In this document: piece by piece, positions 1-8,411 of the stretch | How the letters are laid out: each line of letters begins with the position of its first letter | How positions within the stretch are numbered: position 1 is the first letter of the stretch | NCBI RefSeq assembly: GCF_001431485.1 | Contig: NZ_LDJM01000011.1 | Span: 62,001 to 126,000, forward strand | Direction: 5' to 3' | Length of the DNA: 64,000 nucleotides | From: Stenotrophomonas ginsengisoli | GTDB taxonomy: Bacteria; Pseudomonadota; Gammaproteobacteria; Xanthomonadales; Xanthomonadaceae | Position numbers and translations under genes: made by a program | Notes under the pieces: generated by a model | What the model was told of the DNA's origin: nothing | What the model saw: only the letters and a program-made list of their open reading frames with translations | Database searches by the model: none

Positions 1-709
1 GCAGCAGACCGGGGTGCCGGCGCAGATCATCGTGGCCATCATCGGGGTGGAAACCAGCTACGGCCGCAACACCGGCAGCCACCGCGTGCTCGATGCGCTG
101 TACACCCTGGCTTTCAACTACCCGCGCAGTGGCGACCCGGCCAAGCTGGACCGCGAAATCCGCCGCGCCGCCTTCTTCCGTGACGAGCTGGCCAAGCTGT
201 TCGTGCTGGCCCGTGACGAGCAGCTGGACGTGACTGCCCTGCAGGGCAGCTATGCCGGCGCCATGGGCATGGGCCAGTTCATGCCCTCCAGTTACCTGGA
301 CTACGCCGTGGACGGCGATGGTGATGGCCGCCGCAACCTGTTCACCAGCCGCGCCGACGTGTTTGCCTCGGTGGCCAACTACTTCGTCAAGAAGGGCGGC
401 TGGCAGCGCGGCGGCCTGGTCGCCGTGCCGGCCACCCTGGCCAGCGGCCACGAGGAATTCAACCCGGAAGACTGGACCCCGCGCTGGAGCCAGGGCGAAC
501 TGGCGCAGCGCGGCTACACCGCGGCGGTGCCGGTGCCGGCCGCTGCCACGGCCACCCCGGTCAGCCTGGAAGGGGCCGCCGGCAAGCAGTACTGGCTGGG
601 TTACCAGAACTACTACGCCATCACCCGCTACAACATCTCCAAGATGTATGCGATGGCGGTGTTCCAGCTGTCCGAGGCCATCGCCGGCCGTGAGTTGCCG
701 CCGGCATGA
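1..709 (+). CDS. mltB: Lytic murein transglycosylase B, 5' end missing
   Basis: Periplasmic enzyme that cleaves the MurNAc-GlcNAc bond of peptidoglycan to give 1,6-anhydro ends. The frame is open from base 2 and the start lies outside the window. The visible part begins just before the catalytic region: GVETSYG carries the family's catalytic glutamate, and AMGMGQFMPSSY follows about 75 residues later, both typical of the MltB (SLT_2) family. The stop overlaps the rlpA start by 4 bases (ATGA), so the two are probably co-translated. The context of cell-wall enzymes (rlpA, dacC) fits. Confidence 0.93.
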   Translation, partial: QQTGVPAQIIVAIIGVETSYGRNTGSHRVLDALYTLAFNYPRSGDPAKLDREIRRAAFFRDELAKLFVLARDEQLDVTALQGSYAGAMGMGQFMPSSYLDYAVDGDGDGRRNLFTSRADVFASVANYFVKKGGWQRGGLVAVPATLASGHEEFNPEDWTPRWSQGELAQRGYTAAVPVPAAATATPVSLEGAAGKQYWLGYQNYYAITRYNISKMYAMAVFQLSEAIAGRELPPA

Positions 710-1806
710 AGGTCTCGCGCTGGCTTCTCGGCCTGACCGTGCTGGCCCTGGCGGCCTGCAGCAGCAGCCCGTCGCGACAGGCGGGCGGCAGCACGTCTGG
801 CAGCACCCAGGCCGGCAGTGGTGGCACCCTGGTCGGTTCGCGCGATGGCTGCCCGGAGGGCTCGCCCTACGCGGCCGCGGCCGAGGATCCGAACACGCGC
901 GGCAACTACACCGCCGGTGGCCTGTACCGCCCGGGCGTGCGTGACACCACGCCGGACTACATCCCCAATGTGGCCTGCATTCCCGAGCCGGTGGTCACCC
1001 GTGAGCCGCGTTCGGCAGTGGGCAACCGTACCCCGTACACCGTGCTGGGCCGGCAGTACCACGTGCTGGAGGACAACAAGGCCGGCAAGTACGAGGAAAC
1101 CGGCATCGCCTCCTACTACGGGGCCAAGTTCCACGGCCGCCTGACCTCCAACCGCGAGGTGTATGACATGTACACCTTCAGCGCGGCGCACAAGTCCCTG
1201 CCGCTGCCCAGTTTTGCCGAGGTCACCAACCTGGAGAACGGGCAGAGCGTGGTGGTGCGCGTCAATGACCGTGGCCCGTTCCACGAAGGCCGGGTGATCG
1301 ACCTCAGCTACGCCGCCGCGGTCAAGCTGGGCATCACCCAGCGCGGCACCGGCCAGGTGCGGGTCCGCGCCCTGACCCCGGGCCAGGAACGCAGTCGCAG
1401 CAGCCGTCGCCAGCTGGCGGCGGCGACGCCGGCGCCGGTTGCTACCACCAGTGCCAGCACTGCGCTGGCTGCTGCGGCCACCACCACCGCGCTGGCCGCT
1501 GCGGCGCCTGCGGTGCTCAGCGCGCCCTTGCCGCCCAGCAGTGGCGGGCAGGGCATGACCGTGGCGGGCAATGCCGGTGCGGCCTTGCTCCAGGTGGCCA
1601 GTTTCGCCAGTCGTGACAATGCCGAGCGTGCCCTGCAGCAACTGCTGCTGGCCGGTATTTCCGGTGGCCGCCTGCAGGACGTGGTCGCCGATGGCCGCAC
1701 CCTGTGGCGCCTGCGCGTGGCCGCCGATGACCCGGCCGTGGTGCCCCAGCTGGTGCAGCGCATTGCCGCACTCGGGCTGGGCCAGCCGCGCGTGGTGACC
1801 GACTGA
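706..1806 (+). CDS. rlpA: RlpA-like septal lipoprotein with SPOR domain
   Basis: 366 residues. It has a lipoprotein signal peptide with lipobox LAAC (acylated Cys about residue 18), a low-complexity linker, then a double-psi beta-barrel domain at about 125-225 with ASYYGAKFHGRLT and VRVNDRGPF, as in RlpA. After an Ala/Thr-rich linker comes a C-terminal SPOR domain (about 285-360), which binds denuded septal glycan. Some RlpA homologues are lytic transglycosylases acting on naked glycan strands. The gene sits between mltB and dacC and overlaps mltB by 4 bases. Confidence 0.92.
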   Translation: MKVSRWLLGLTVLALAACSSSPSRQAGGSTSGSTQAGSGGTLVGSRDGCPEGSPYAAAAEDPNTRGNYTAGGLYRPGVRDTTPDYIPNVACIPEPVVTREPRSAVGNRTPYTVLGRQYHVLEDNKAGKYEETGIASYYGAKFHGRLTSNREVYDMYTFSAAHKSLPLPSFAEVTNLENGQSVVVRVNDRGPFHEGRVIDLSYAAAVKLGITQRGTGQVRVRALTPGQERSRSSRRQLAAATPAPVATTSASTALAAAATTTALAAAAPAVLSAPLPPSSGGQGMTVAGNAGAALLQVASFASRDNAERALQQLLLAGISGGRLQDVVADGRTLWRLRVAADDPAVVPQLVQRIAALGLGQPRVVTD

Positions 1807-1903
1807 ATCGTCGCTGTCATGGTGCTGGCCGGGCGCGCATGTCCGCCTCGCCGGCCTACAATGGTTTGATCTCCCTTTCACGCTCCCGCAGGGTCGCTGT
1901 CCG

Positions 1904-3106
1904 ATGAAATTCCGCTTTGCTGTTGCTGCCACCGTTGCGCTGACCACCGGCCTGGTGTTCGCCCAGACTCCGTCGCCCAGGCCTGCCGCAGCAGCACCGG
2001 CTGCCCCGGCGGCCGTACAGATCCCCGCCGCACCGGCACCGACCACGGCCACCGCCTGGTTGGTCATGGACCATGCCACCGGCCAGGTCCTGGCCGGCGA
2101 GAACATCCACACCCCACTGCCGCCGGCTTCGATCACCAAGGTCATGACCTCCTACGTGATCGCCGCCGAAGTGGCCGCCGGCAAGATCAGCCTGGATGAC
2201 CAGGTGATGATGAGCGAGCGGGCTTGGCGCGAAGGCGGTGCCGGTACCGACGGCAGCTACTCCGGCTTCCCGGTCAACCAGACCGCCCAGCTGGAGGAAA
2301 TGGAAAAGGGCATGGCGATCCAGTCCGGCAACGATGCCGCCATCGCCCTGGCCGAACACGTGGCCGGCAGCCAGGAAGCCTTTGCCGAGCTGATGAACAG
2401 CTACGCGGCCAAGATCGGCATGAAGGACAGCCACTTCGTCAACGCCCATGGCCTGACCGCCGACGGCCACCAGGCCAGCGCCTACGACCTGGCCCTGCTC
2501 GGCCGTGCGCTGGTCAATGACCACCCGGAAACCTACGCCTACAACAAGATCAAGGAATTCACCGTCGGCAGCATCCGCCAGCACAACCGCAACCTGCTGC
2601 TGTGGCGTGATCCGAGCGTGGACGGGATCAAGACCGGTCACACCTCGGCCGCCGGCTACTGCCTGCTGTCCTCGGCCCAGCGCGGTGACCAGCGCCTGAT
2701 CGTGGTGCTGCTGGGCGGCGCTTCGGAAAAGCAGCGTGCCGATGACTCGCTGGCCCTGCTCAACTGGGGTTTCCGTTTCCATGAAACCCACAAGCTGTAC
2801 GAGCCGGGCACCGCCATCAGCACCCAGAAGGTGTGGAAGGGCAAGGCCGCCGAGCTGCAGCTGGGCGTGGCTGCGCCGTTGCTGGTCAGCGTGCCGCGCG
2901 GCCGCTATGACGAACTGAAGGCGGTGATGGACGTGCCGCGTGAGCTGGTGGCCCCGTTCGCTGCCGGCCAGGCCGTCGGCTCGGTGAAGGTCAGCCTGGA
3001 TGGCAAGGTCGTGGCCGAAGCACCGCTGGTGGCGGTGGCTGCGGTGGAAGAGGCCGGCTTCTTCAAGCGCCTGTGGCACAGCCTGCTGATGTGGTGGAAC
3101 GCCTGA
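1904..3106 (+). CDS. dacC: D-alanyl-D-alanine carboxypeptidase (PBP5/6 type)
   Basis: 400 residues, near the usual PBP5/6 length. It removes the terminal D-Ala of peptidoglycan stem peptides in the periplasm. A signal peptide ends near LVFAQ. The three penicillin-binding motifs are present: SITK at 76-79, SGN at 141-143 and KTG at 243-245. The C-terminus is a short amphipathic helix ([13 protein letters not shown]) that anchors such enzymes to the inner membrane. The symbol dacC rather than dacA is by analogy. A strong hairpin follows the stop. Confidence 0.93.
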   Translation: MKFRFAVAATVALTTGLVFAQTPSPRPAAAAPAAPAAVQIPAAPAPTTATAWLVMDHATGQVLAGENIHTPLPPASITKVMTSYVIAAEVAAGKISLDDQVMMSERAWREGGAGTDGSYSGFPVNQTAQLEEMEKGMAIQSGNDAAIALAEHVAGSQEAFAELMNSYAAKIGMKDSHFVNAHGLTADGHQASAYDLALLGRALVNDHPETYAYNKIKEFTVGSIRQHNRNLLLWRDPSVDGIKTGHTSAAGYCLLSSAQRGDQRLIVVLLGGASEKQRADDSLALLNWGFRFHETHKLYEPGTAISTQKVWKGKAAELQLGVAAPLLVSVPRGRYDELKAVMDVPRELVAPFAAGQAVGSVKVSLDGKVVAEAPLVAVAAVEEAGFFKRLWHSLLMWWNA

Positions 3107-3133
3107 TCGCGGCGTTGTCCCCGGCATGAACGA

Positions 3134-3165
3134 CATGGGCCAGCATTCGCTGGCCCATGCTTTAT
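3134..3165 (+). terminator. Hairpin terminator after dacC
   Basis: An 11-bp perfect stem (3134-3144 with 3149-3159, loop ATTC) begins 28 bases after the dacC stop and is followed by CTTTAT. The U-tract is weak. It separates the cell-wall genes from metNIQ. Confidence 0.6.
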
Positions 3166-3272
3166 GCGCCGATATAAGCAAAAAGCATGAGCATGGCCTG
3201 CCACAGGTGAGCGTTGGCGGCCCGGCGCTGGTAGGCTGCATGCCCCCGCGTTGTATGGCACCGCTTCCTGCC

Positions 3273-4280
3273 GTGATCGAATTTCGTCAGATTCACAAGT
3301 CTTACCCGGTTGCCGGCCGCGCCGTGCAGGCTCTGGCCCCGCTGGACCTGTCCGTGGCTGCCGGCGAGGTGTTCGGCATCATCGGCCATTCCGGTGCCGG
3401 CAAATCGACCCTGATCCGGCTGATCAACGGCCTGGAAATGCCCACCGGTGGCGAGCTGATCGTCGATGGCCAGTCGCTGACCGGCCTGTATGCCGATGGC
3501 CTGCGCACGCTGCGCCAGCGCATCGGCATGATCTTCCAGCATTTCAACCTGCTCTCCAGCCGCACCGTGGCCGGCAATGTCGCCTTCCCGCTGGAGCTGG
3601 CCGGGCAGCCGCGTGCGCAGATCGATGCGCGGGTGGCCGAACTGCTGGCCACCGTCGGCCTGGCCGAACATGCCGACAAGTACCCGGCGCAGCTGTCCGG
3701 TGGGCAGAAGCAGCGTGTGGGTATTGCCCGCGCCCTGGCCACGCGGCCGTCGATCCTGCTGTGTGACGAGGCCACCAGTGCGCTGGACCCACAGACCACG
3801 GCCGCGGTGCTGGCGCTGCTGGCCCGGATCAACCGCGAGCTGGGCCTGACCATCGTGCTGATCACCCACGAGATGGATGTGATCCGCCGCGTGTGTGACC
3901 GCGTGGCGGTGCTTGATGCCGGCAAGGTGGTGGAAACCGGTGCGGTGGCCGATGTGTTCCTGCACCCGCAGCATCCCACCACCAAGCGCTTTGTCAGCGA
4001 ATACGAACACAGCGACGAGGACAGCCTGCTGGCCGATCTGGCCGCAGCCGGTGGCCGGGTGGTGCGCCTGACCTTTGTCGGCAGCGATACCTACCAGCCG
4101 CTGCTGGGCCGCATCGCCCGCGAGACCGGGGTGGACTACAGCATCCTGTCCGGGCGCATCGACCGCATCCGCGATACCCCCTATGGGCAGTTGATGGTCG
4201 CCCTGACCGGCGGCGATACCGAGGCGGCACTGGCGGCCTTTGCCGCCGCCGGCGTGGATGTACAGCAGGTGCAGGCATGA
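3273..4280 (+). CDS. metN: Methionine ABC importer ATP-binding protein
   Basis: 335 residues from the GTG at 3273, which aligns the protein with MetN N-termini ([11 protein letters not shown]); an in-frame ATG at 3255 would add six residues. Neither start has a clear ribosome-binding site. Walker A GHSGAGKS is at 38-45, followed by the signature [15 protein letters not shown] and Walker [12 protein letters not shown]. The last 90 or so residues form the NIL domain that binds methionine and feedback-inhibits transport in MetN proteins. It overlaps metI by 4 bases, and metI and metQ follow. Confidence 0.94.
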   Translation: MIEFRQIHKSYPVAGRAVQALAPLDLSVAAGEVFGIIGHSGAGKSTLIRLINGLEMPTGGELIVDGQSLTGLYADGLRTLRQRIGMIFQHFNLLSSRTVAGNVAFPLELAGQPRAQIDARVAELLATVGLAEHADKYPAQLSGGQKQRVGIARALATRPSILLCDEATSALDPQTTAAVLALLARINRELGLTIVLITHEMDVIRRVCDRVAVLDAGKVVETGAVADVFLHPQHPTTKRFVSEYEHSDEDSLLADLAAAGGRVVRLTFVGSDTYQPLLGRIARETGVDYSILSGRIDRIRDTPYGQLMVALTGGDTEAALAAFAAAGVDVQQVQA

Positions 4281-4978
4281 ACATGAGTACACAGATTGCC
4301 GCGGCGGACGGCTTTTTCCGCCACCTTGATGCCGGCAAGTGGGCCGACATCGGCCAGGCCTGCATCGACACCCTGCTGATGCTGGCCGGCTCGCTGCCGC
4401 TGACCATCGCCATCGGCCTGCCGCTGGGCGTGGCCCTGTTTTTGTTCGGCAGCCCGCAGCTGGGCCGTCGGCCGTGGCTTTACGGCGTGCTGGCGCTGGT
4501 GGTCAACCTGCTGCGCTCGGTGCCTTTCATCATCCTGATGATCGTGCTGATCCCGGTCACCCTGATGCTGATGGGCACCTCGCTGGGCGTGCGCGGGGCG
4601 ATCCTGCCGCTGGTGATCGGGGCGGCGCCGTTTTATGCGCGGCTGGTGGAGACCGCTTTGCGCGAGGTCGACCGCGGCGTGGTCGAGGCTGCCCTGGCCA
4701 TGGGCGCCAACCGCTGGCAACTGGTGACCCGGGTACTGTTGCCCGAAGCCCGCCCGGGCCTGATTGCCGGGGCCACGGTGACCGTGGTTGCCCTGGTCGG
4801 CTTCACTGCGATGGGCGGTGCGATCGGCTCCGGTGGCCTGGGCGACCTGGCCTTCCGCGATGGCTACCAGCGCTCGCACACCGATGTGGCCCTGGTCACC
4901 GTGGTGGCCCTGCTGGTGCTGGTGCAGTTGCTGCAGATGTTCGGCGACTGGCTGGTGGCGCGCTACACACGCAAGTAA
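4277..4978 (+). CDS. metI: Methionine ABC importer permease
   Basis: 233 residues with about five hydrophobic segments. The ABC-permease coupling motif is visible as [13 protein letters not shown], with the RSVPFIILM stretch typical of MetI-class permeases. Starts inside the metN stop (ATGA overlap) and is followed 48 bases later by the lipoprotein receptor metQ, giving the standard MetNIQ inner-membrane importer for L/D-methionine. Confidence 0.94.
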   Translation: MNMSTQIAAADGFFRHLDAGKWADIGQACIDTLLMLAGSLPLTIAIGLPLGVALFLFGSPQLGRRPWLYGVLALVVNLLRSVPFIILMIVLIPVTLMLMGTSLGVRGAILPLVIGAAPFYARLVETALREVDRGVVEAALAMGANRWQLVTRVLLPEARPGLIAGATVTVVALVGFTAMGGAIGSGGLGDLAFRDGYQRSHTDVALVTVVALLVLVQLLQMFGDWLVARYTRK

Positions 4979-5026
4979 GCCGTCTACACTGGACGGCGAC
5001 TCCCCCTATTTGAACAGGATGCATCG

Positions 5027-5821
5027 ATGATCAAGTTGTTGGCCCTTCCGTTGCTGGCCGCAAGCCTGGCCCTGACTGCCTGCGGCAAGCCTGCCGCCCA
5101 GGGCGACAAGCTGGTGGTGGCGGCTACCGCCGTGCCGCATGCCGAGATCCTGGAAGTGGTCAAGCCGATCCTGGCCGGGCAGGGCGTGGACCTGGACGTG
5201 CGCGTGTTCAACGACTACGTCCAGCCCAACGACCAGCTGGTGCAGGGCCAGGTCGATGTGAACTATTTCCAGACCGAGCCCTATCTGAACGCCTACAACA
5301 AGGACCGCGGCACCGCCCTGGTCACCGTGACCGGCGTGCACATCGAGCCGTTCGGCGCCTATTCGCGCAAGTACGCCTCGCTGGATGCGCTGCCCACCGG
5401 TGCCGATGTGGTCATCCCCAATGACCCGTCCAACAACTCGCGCGCGCTGATCCTGCTGCACAGCGCCGGGGTGATCACCCTGGCCGATCCGTCCAATGCG
5501 CTGTCCACCCAGCGCGACATCACCGCCAACCCGAAGCAGCTGAAGTTCCGCGAGCTGGATTCGGCGATGCTGCCGCGCGTGCTGGACCAGGTCGACCTGG
5601 CCCTGATCAATACCAACTACGCCCTGGATGCCGGCCTGAAGCCGACCGAGGATGCGCTGGCGATCGAGTCTGCCGAGTCCCCGTACGTGAACTTCCTGGT
5701 CTCGCGCATGGACAACCGTGACGATGCGCGGGTGCAGAAGCTGGCCGCCGCGCTGACCAGCGAGCCGGTCAAGGCCTTCATCCAGGACAAGTACGCCGGC
5801 GCGGTGCTGCCGGCCTTCTGA
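5027..5821 (+). CDS. metQ: Methionine-binding lipoprotein
   Basis: 264 residues. The signal peptide ends in a lipobox LTAC (acylated Cys at about 19). The body has NlpA/MetQ family marks: VNYFQTEPYLNAYN, IEPFGAYSRKY and PNDPSNNSRALILL. It is the substrate-binding component of the preceding MetNI transporter, tethered on the periplasmic face of the inner membrane or, in Gram-negatives, possibly free in the periplasm. Confidence 0.94.
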   Translation: MIKLLALPLLAASLALTACGKPAAQGDKLVVAATAVPHAEILEVVKPILAGQGVDLDVRVFNDYVQPNDQLVQGQVDVNYFQTEPYLNAYNKDRGTALVTVTGVHIEPFGAYSRKYASLDALPTGADVVIPNDPSNNSRALILLHSAGVITLADPSNALSTQRDITANPKQLKFRELDSAMLPRVLDQVDLALINTNYALDAGLKPTEDALAIESAESPYVNFLVSRMDNRDDARVQKLAAALTSEPVKAFIQDKYAGAVLPAF

Positions 5822-5831
5822 GCCCTGACCC

Positions 5832-6383
5832 ATGCCCTTGCTGCTGGCCCTGCCGCTGTCCATGGCCCTGATGCTGGTGCTGATGGTGGCGCTGTGGCCG
5901 CTGGCTTTCTACCTGCGCCTGCGCCGCGGGGTGGCGCCGCGGCGGCTGCAGCGCTGGCCATTGCGCCTGCAGCTGGCCGGCTGTCTGGCATCGGCGGCGT
6001 TGTTGCTGCTGATGGCCTGGGTTGCCGGGCACTGGTGGCCCGGTGCCCTGGTCCATGCCAGTGGCGGGCTGGCCATCGGTATCGTGCTGGGCCTGCTGGC
6101 GCGTCTGCCGGCCACGGTGCGCTCCGGCCCGGCCGGGGTGTTCGTCACTCCCAGCCGCGGGTTTGTCTGGGGCCTGCTGGCGGTGGTGCTGCTGCGTCTG
6201 GGGGCGGGCCTGTGGCAAAGCCTGCAGGTGATGCTGGGCGGCGCCGTCTGGCCGGCAACGGGATGGATGAGCCATGCCGGCCTGCTCGGCCTGGCCGCGC
6301 TGCTGGTTGGCAGCGCGCTGGGCAATGTGTGCTGGATGGGCTACGAGCTGGCCCGCCACCAGCGGCTGCAGGGGCATCGCTGA
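5832..6383 (+). CDS. Hypothetical multi-pass membrane protein
   Basis: 183 residues, not recognised. It is very rich in Leu/Ala, with about five hydrophobic segments, a basic cytoplasmic-type loop after the first (LRLRRGVAPRRLQRW) and a basic C-terminus. It follows metQ by only 10 bases and may be co-transcribed with metNIQ, but nothing in the sequence ties it to methionine. The start ATG lacks a strong Shine-Dalgarno sequence. Confidence 0.7.
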   Translation: MPLLLALPLSMALMLVLMVALWPLAFYLRLRRGVAPRRLQRWPLRLQLAGCLASAALLLLMAWVAGHWWPGALVHASGGLAIGIVLGLLARLPATVRSGPAGVFVTPSRGFVWGLLAVVLLRLGAGLWQSLQVMLGGAVWPATGWMSHAGLLGLAALLVGSALGNVCWMGYELARHQRLQGHR

Positions 6384-6456
6384 GGTCTGGGTGACAGGGC
6401 ATTCATCCTGCGTCTGCGAGGATGTGCCGCACTTGCCTGCCATGGCGCAGGCATCA

Positions 6457-6504
6457 CGGGGACGACCCCGCCCAGCTTGGGAATTCACTGCCGGGACGGC
6501 CCGG
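6457..6504 (+). promoter_or_regulatory. Guanidine-II (mini-ykkC) riboswitch
   Basis: Two short hairpins with the class's defining ACGR loops: CGGGG-ACGA-CCCCG at 6457-6470 and CCGGG-ACGG-CCCGG at 6491-6504, separated by 20 bases. The second ends 9 bases before the AAGGAGG ribosome-binding site of the downstream sugE-type exporter. This architecture is that of the guanidine-II riboswitch, which exposes the ribosome-binding site when guanidinium binds both loops. The downstream gene has the expected guanidinium-exporter residues. Confidence 0.88.
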
Positions 6505-6528
6505 GCCTATCGCAAGGAGGGCCCGTTG

Positions 6529-6846
6529 ATGGCCTGGATCTATCTGTTGCTCGCTGGCCTGCTGGAAGTGGTGTGGGCCTATTCGATGAAGCTGTCCGAA
6601 GGTTTCAGCAAGCCGGTACCGGCTGCGATCACCGTGGTCACCATGATCGGCAGCTTCGTGTTGCTGGCCATGGCCATGCGCTCGCTGCCGCTGGGCACGG
6701 CCTACACGATCTGGACCGGTATTGGTGCGGTGGGTGCCTTCATCCTGGGCATTGTCGCCTTGGGCGAGCCGGTGACCCCGATGCGCATCGCCGCGGCGGT
6801 ACTGATTGTCAGCGGGCTGGTGCTGATGAAGCTCTCCGCGGCCTGA
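6529..6846 (+). CDS. sugE: Guanidinium exporter Gdx (SugE), SMR family
   Basis: 105 residues, four transmembrane helices, the normal SMR size. Glu13 in the first helix (LLEVVWAYSMK), Trp16 and the KLSEGF segment mark the Gdx/SugE subtype, which exchanges guanidinium for protons, rather than EmrE-type multidrug pumps. Start chosen at the ATG 8 bases after AAGGAGG; upstream in-frame starts would run through the riboswitch. Expression is expected to respond to guanidine through the element immediately upstream. Confidence 0.93.
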   Translation: MAWIYLLLAGLLEVVWAYSMKLSEGFSKPVPAAITVVTMIGSFVLLAMAMRSLPLGTAYTIWTGIGAVGAFILGIVALGEPVTPMRIAAAVLIVSGLVLMKLSAA

Positions 6847-6852
6847 TACAGC

Positions 6853-6882
6853 AAAAACCGGCCCCTGACGGGGCCGGTTTTT
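6853..6882. terminator. Bidirectional terminator between sugE and the ompW-like gene
   Basis: Perfect 9-bp GC-rich stem (ACCGGCCCC / GGGGCCGGT, loop TGAC) flanked by A5 on the left and T6 on the right, lying between two convergent genes, so it can serve both. Confidence 0.9.
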
Positions 6883-6905
6883 TATGCGTGCAGCGGCGGC
6901 AGGGA

Positions 6906-7532
6906 TCAGAAGCGTGCGCCGATGCCCAGGCCCACCACCCACGGGTCGAGCTTGAGCTCGTCACCGGTGCGCTGGCCGGCCACGGTCAGCTCCGGGCGGG
7001 CGTGCAGGTAACGCGCATCGGCCCGCACGAACCAGGTCGGGTTGATGTTCATGTCCACACCGACGGTGCCGATCGCGCCCTTGGCCGTATCCACGCCCAC
7101 GTGCAGGCCATCCACAGCGGCCACGTCCTCGTTGCTGAAGTTGGACTCGTAATAGCCCACGCCGACGAACGGACGGAAGGTGTTGTCGGCCTGGCCGAAG
7201 TGGTACTGGGCGCTCAGGGCCAGCGGCTGCTGTTCGATCGTGCCCAGCTTGGCACCGGCCGGGCTGTTGACACGGTGGCTGAACTTGTCCGCAGCACCCC
7301 ACAGCTCCACGGCCACGTTGTCATTGACGTACCAGCTGGCACTCAGGGTCGGGGCCGGGCTGCCGTCGATGTCACCCACGCCGGCGCCAGCATCGCCCTT
7401 GGGCTGCAGCTGGGCCACGCCGCCGACCACGGCAAAGCGCTTGCCCGAGGCGGTATCGGTGCTGTCCTGGGCAAAGGCCGGGGCGGCAATCAGGGTGGCA
7501 GTGGTCAATGCCAGAGCAGAAATGATGCGCAT
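6906..7532 (-). CDS. ompW: OmpW-family outer membrane protein
   Basis: 208 residues. The signal peptide ends APAFAQ. The mature part alternates polar and aromatic residues as in an 8-stranded barrel and ends in Phe (GLGIGARF), the outer-membrane assembly signal. YFGQADNTFRPFVGVGYYESNF is cut by several turn motifs typical of OmpW. Start chosen at the ATG after AAGGAG (7532). The small hydrophobic-channel function is known for the family; the substrate here is unknown. Confidence 0.85.
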   Translation of the reverse strand: MRIISALALTTATLIAAPAFAQDSTDTASGKRFAVVGGVAQLQPKGDAGAGVGDIDGSPAPTLSASWYVNDNVAVELWGAADKFSHRVNSPAGAKLGTIEQQPLALSAQYHFGQADNTFRPFVGVGYYESNFSNEDVAAVDGLHVGVDTAKGAIGTVGVDMNINPTWFVRADARYLHARPELTVAGQRTGDELKLDPWVVGLGIGARF

Positions 7533-7755
7533 GGTGGATCTCCTTCTTCGTACCGGATGCATTGGCTGTCATCCTTGCGGGGCCGGCGATGTGCCGGGCT
7601 TGTCGCAAGACCGGGCCATGCTTGGCGCTGCACGATGAACGGTTGCCGACATTTCACGTTCAACCACGGCTCATTCAGTTCAATCGGCGTGAAGGCCCCT
7701 GTTTCGGCAATTTTTCGCGCAGTGAGGTTCATTGGTGTCACAGGAGTGTGATGAC

Positions 7756-8295
7756 ATGCCGGTTCTCAACGGCTTTGATGCGCAGGTTTGTGCACGCACC
7801 CGGGTGCTGGTGCTGGGCTCGATGCCCGGCGATGCCTCGCTGCTGGCCGGGCAGTACTACGCCCATCCGCGCAACCGTTTCTGGCCCTTGATGCAGGCGC
7901 TGTGCGGGGTGGATGCCGGGCTGGTTTACCCGCAACGTGTGCAGGCCTTGCTGGCCGCTGGGGTGGGCTTGTGGGATGTGCTGGCCGCCTGCCAGCGCCC
8001 CGGCAGCCTGGATGCATCGATCCGCCGTGGCAGTGAGATCGTGGTGGATTTGCCGGGGTTGCTGCCCCATTGCCCGCAGTTGCAGCTGATTGCCTGCAAC
8101 GGCAAGGCCGCCGCCACCCTGTATGCGCGGCACCTGTCCGGGCCGGTGCAGCAGCTGCGCCCGGACCTGCCATGGCTGGCGCTGCCGTCCACCAGCCCGG
8201 CCAATGCGGCCTTTTCCCTGTCCCGCCTGCAGCAGCAATGGCAGCCGCTGCGTGCCGCCCTGGAGGGGCAGGGTGGCGGTGGCACGGGCGGCTGA
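7756..8295 (+). CDS. Hypoxanthine-DNA glycosylase (uracil-DNA glycosylase superfamily)
   Basis: 179 residues. The N-terminal LVLGSMPGDASL and YYAHPRNRFWPLM are characteristic of the DNA-deoxyinosine (hypoxanthine) glycosylase family, which removes deaminated adenine from DNA; the later PSTSPANA matches the superfamily's second motif region. The start at 7756 has AGGAG nine bases upstream. It stands alone between an OmpW-like gene and the pyruvate dehydrogenase genes, with no obvious functional link. Confidence 0.82.
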   Translation: MPVLNGFDAQVCARTRVLVLGSMPGDASLLAGQYYAHPRNRFWPLMQALCGVDAGLVYPQRVQALLAAGVGLWDVLAACQRPGSLDASIRRGSEIVVDLPGLLPHCPQLQLIACNGKAAATLYARHLSGPVQQLRPDLPWLALPSTSPANAAFSLSRLQQQWQPLRAALEGQGGGGTGG

Positions 8296-8411
8296 ATGCT
8301 GCAGGTGCACATAAATAGTGTGCACACCTGCCCGTTTGAACGGTTGGCACCGCTGCGCGTGGGCACCACAATAAGGGGTTCATTAATACATCTATGTACT
8401 TGGAGTAGCCC

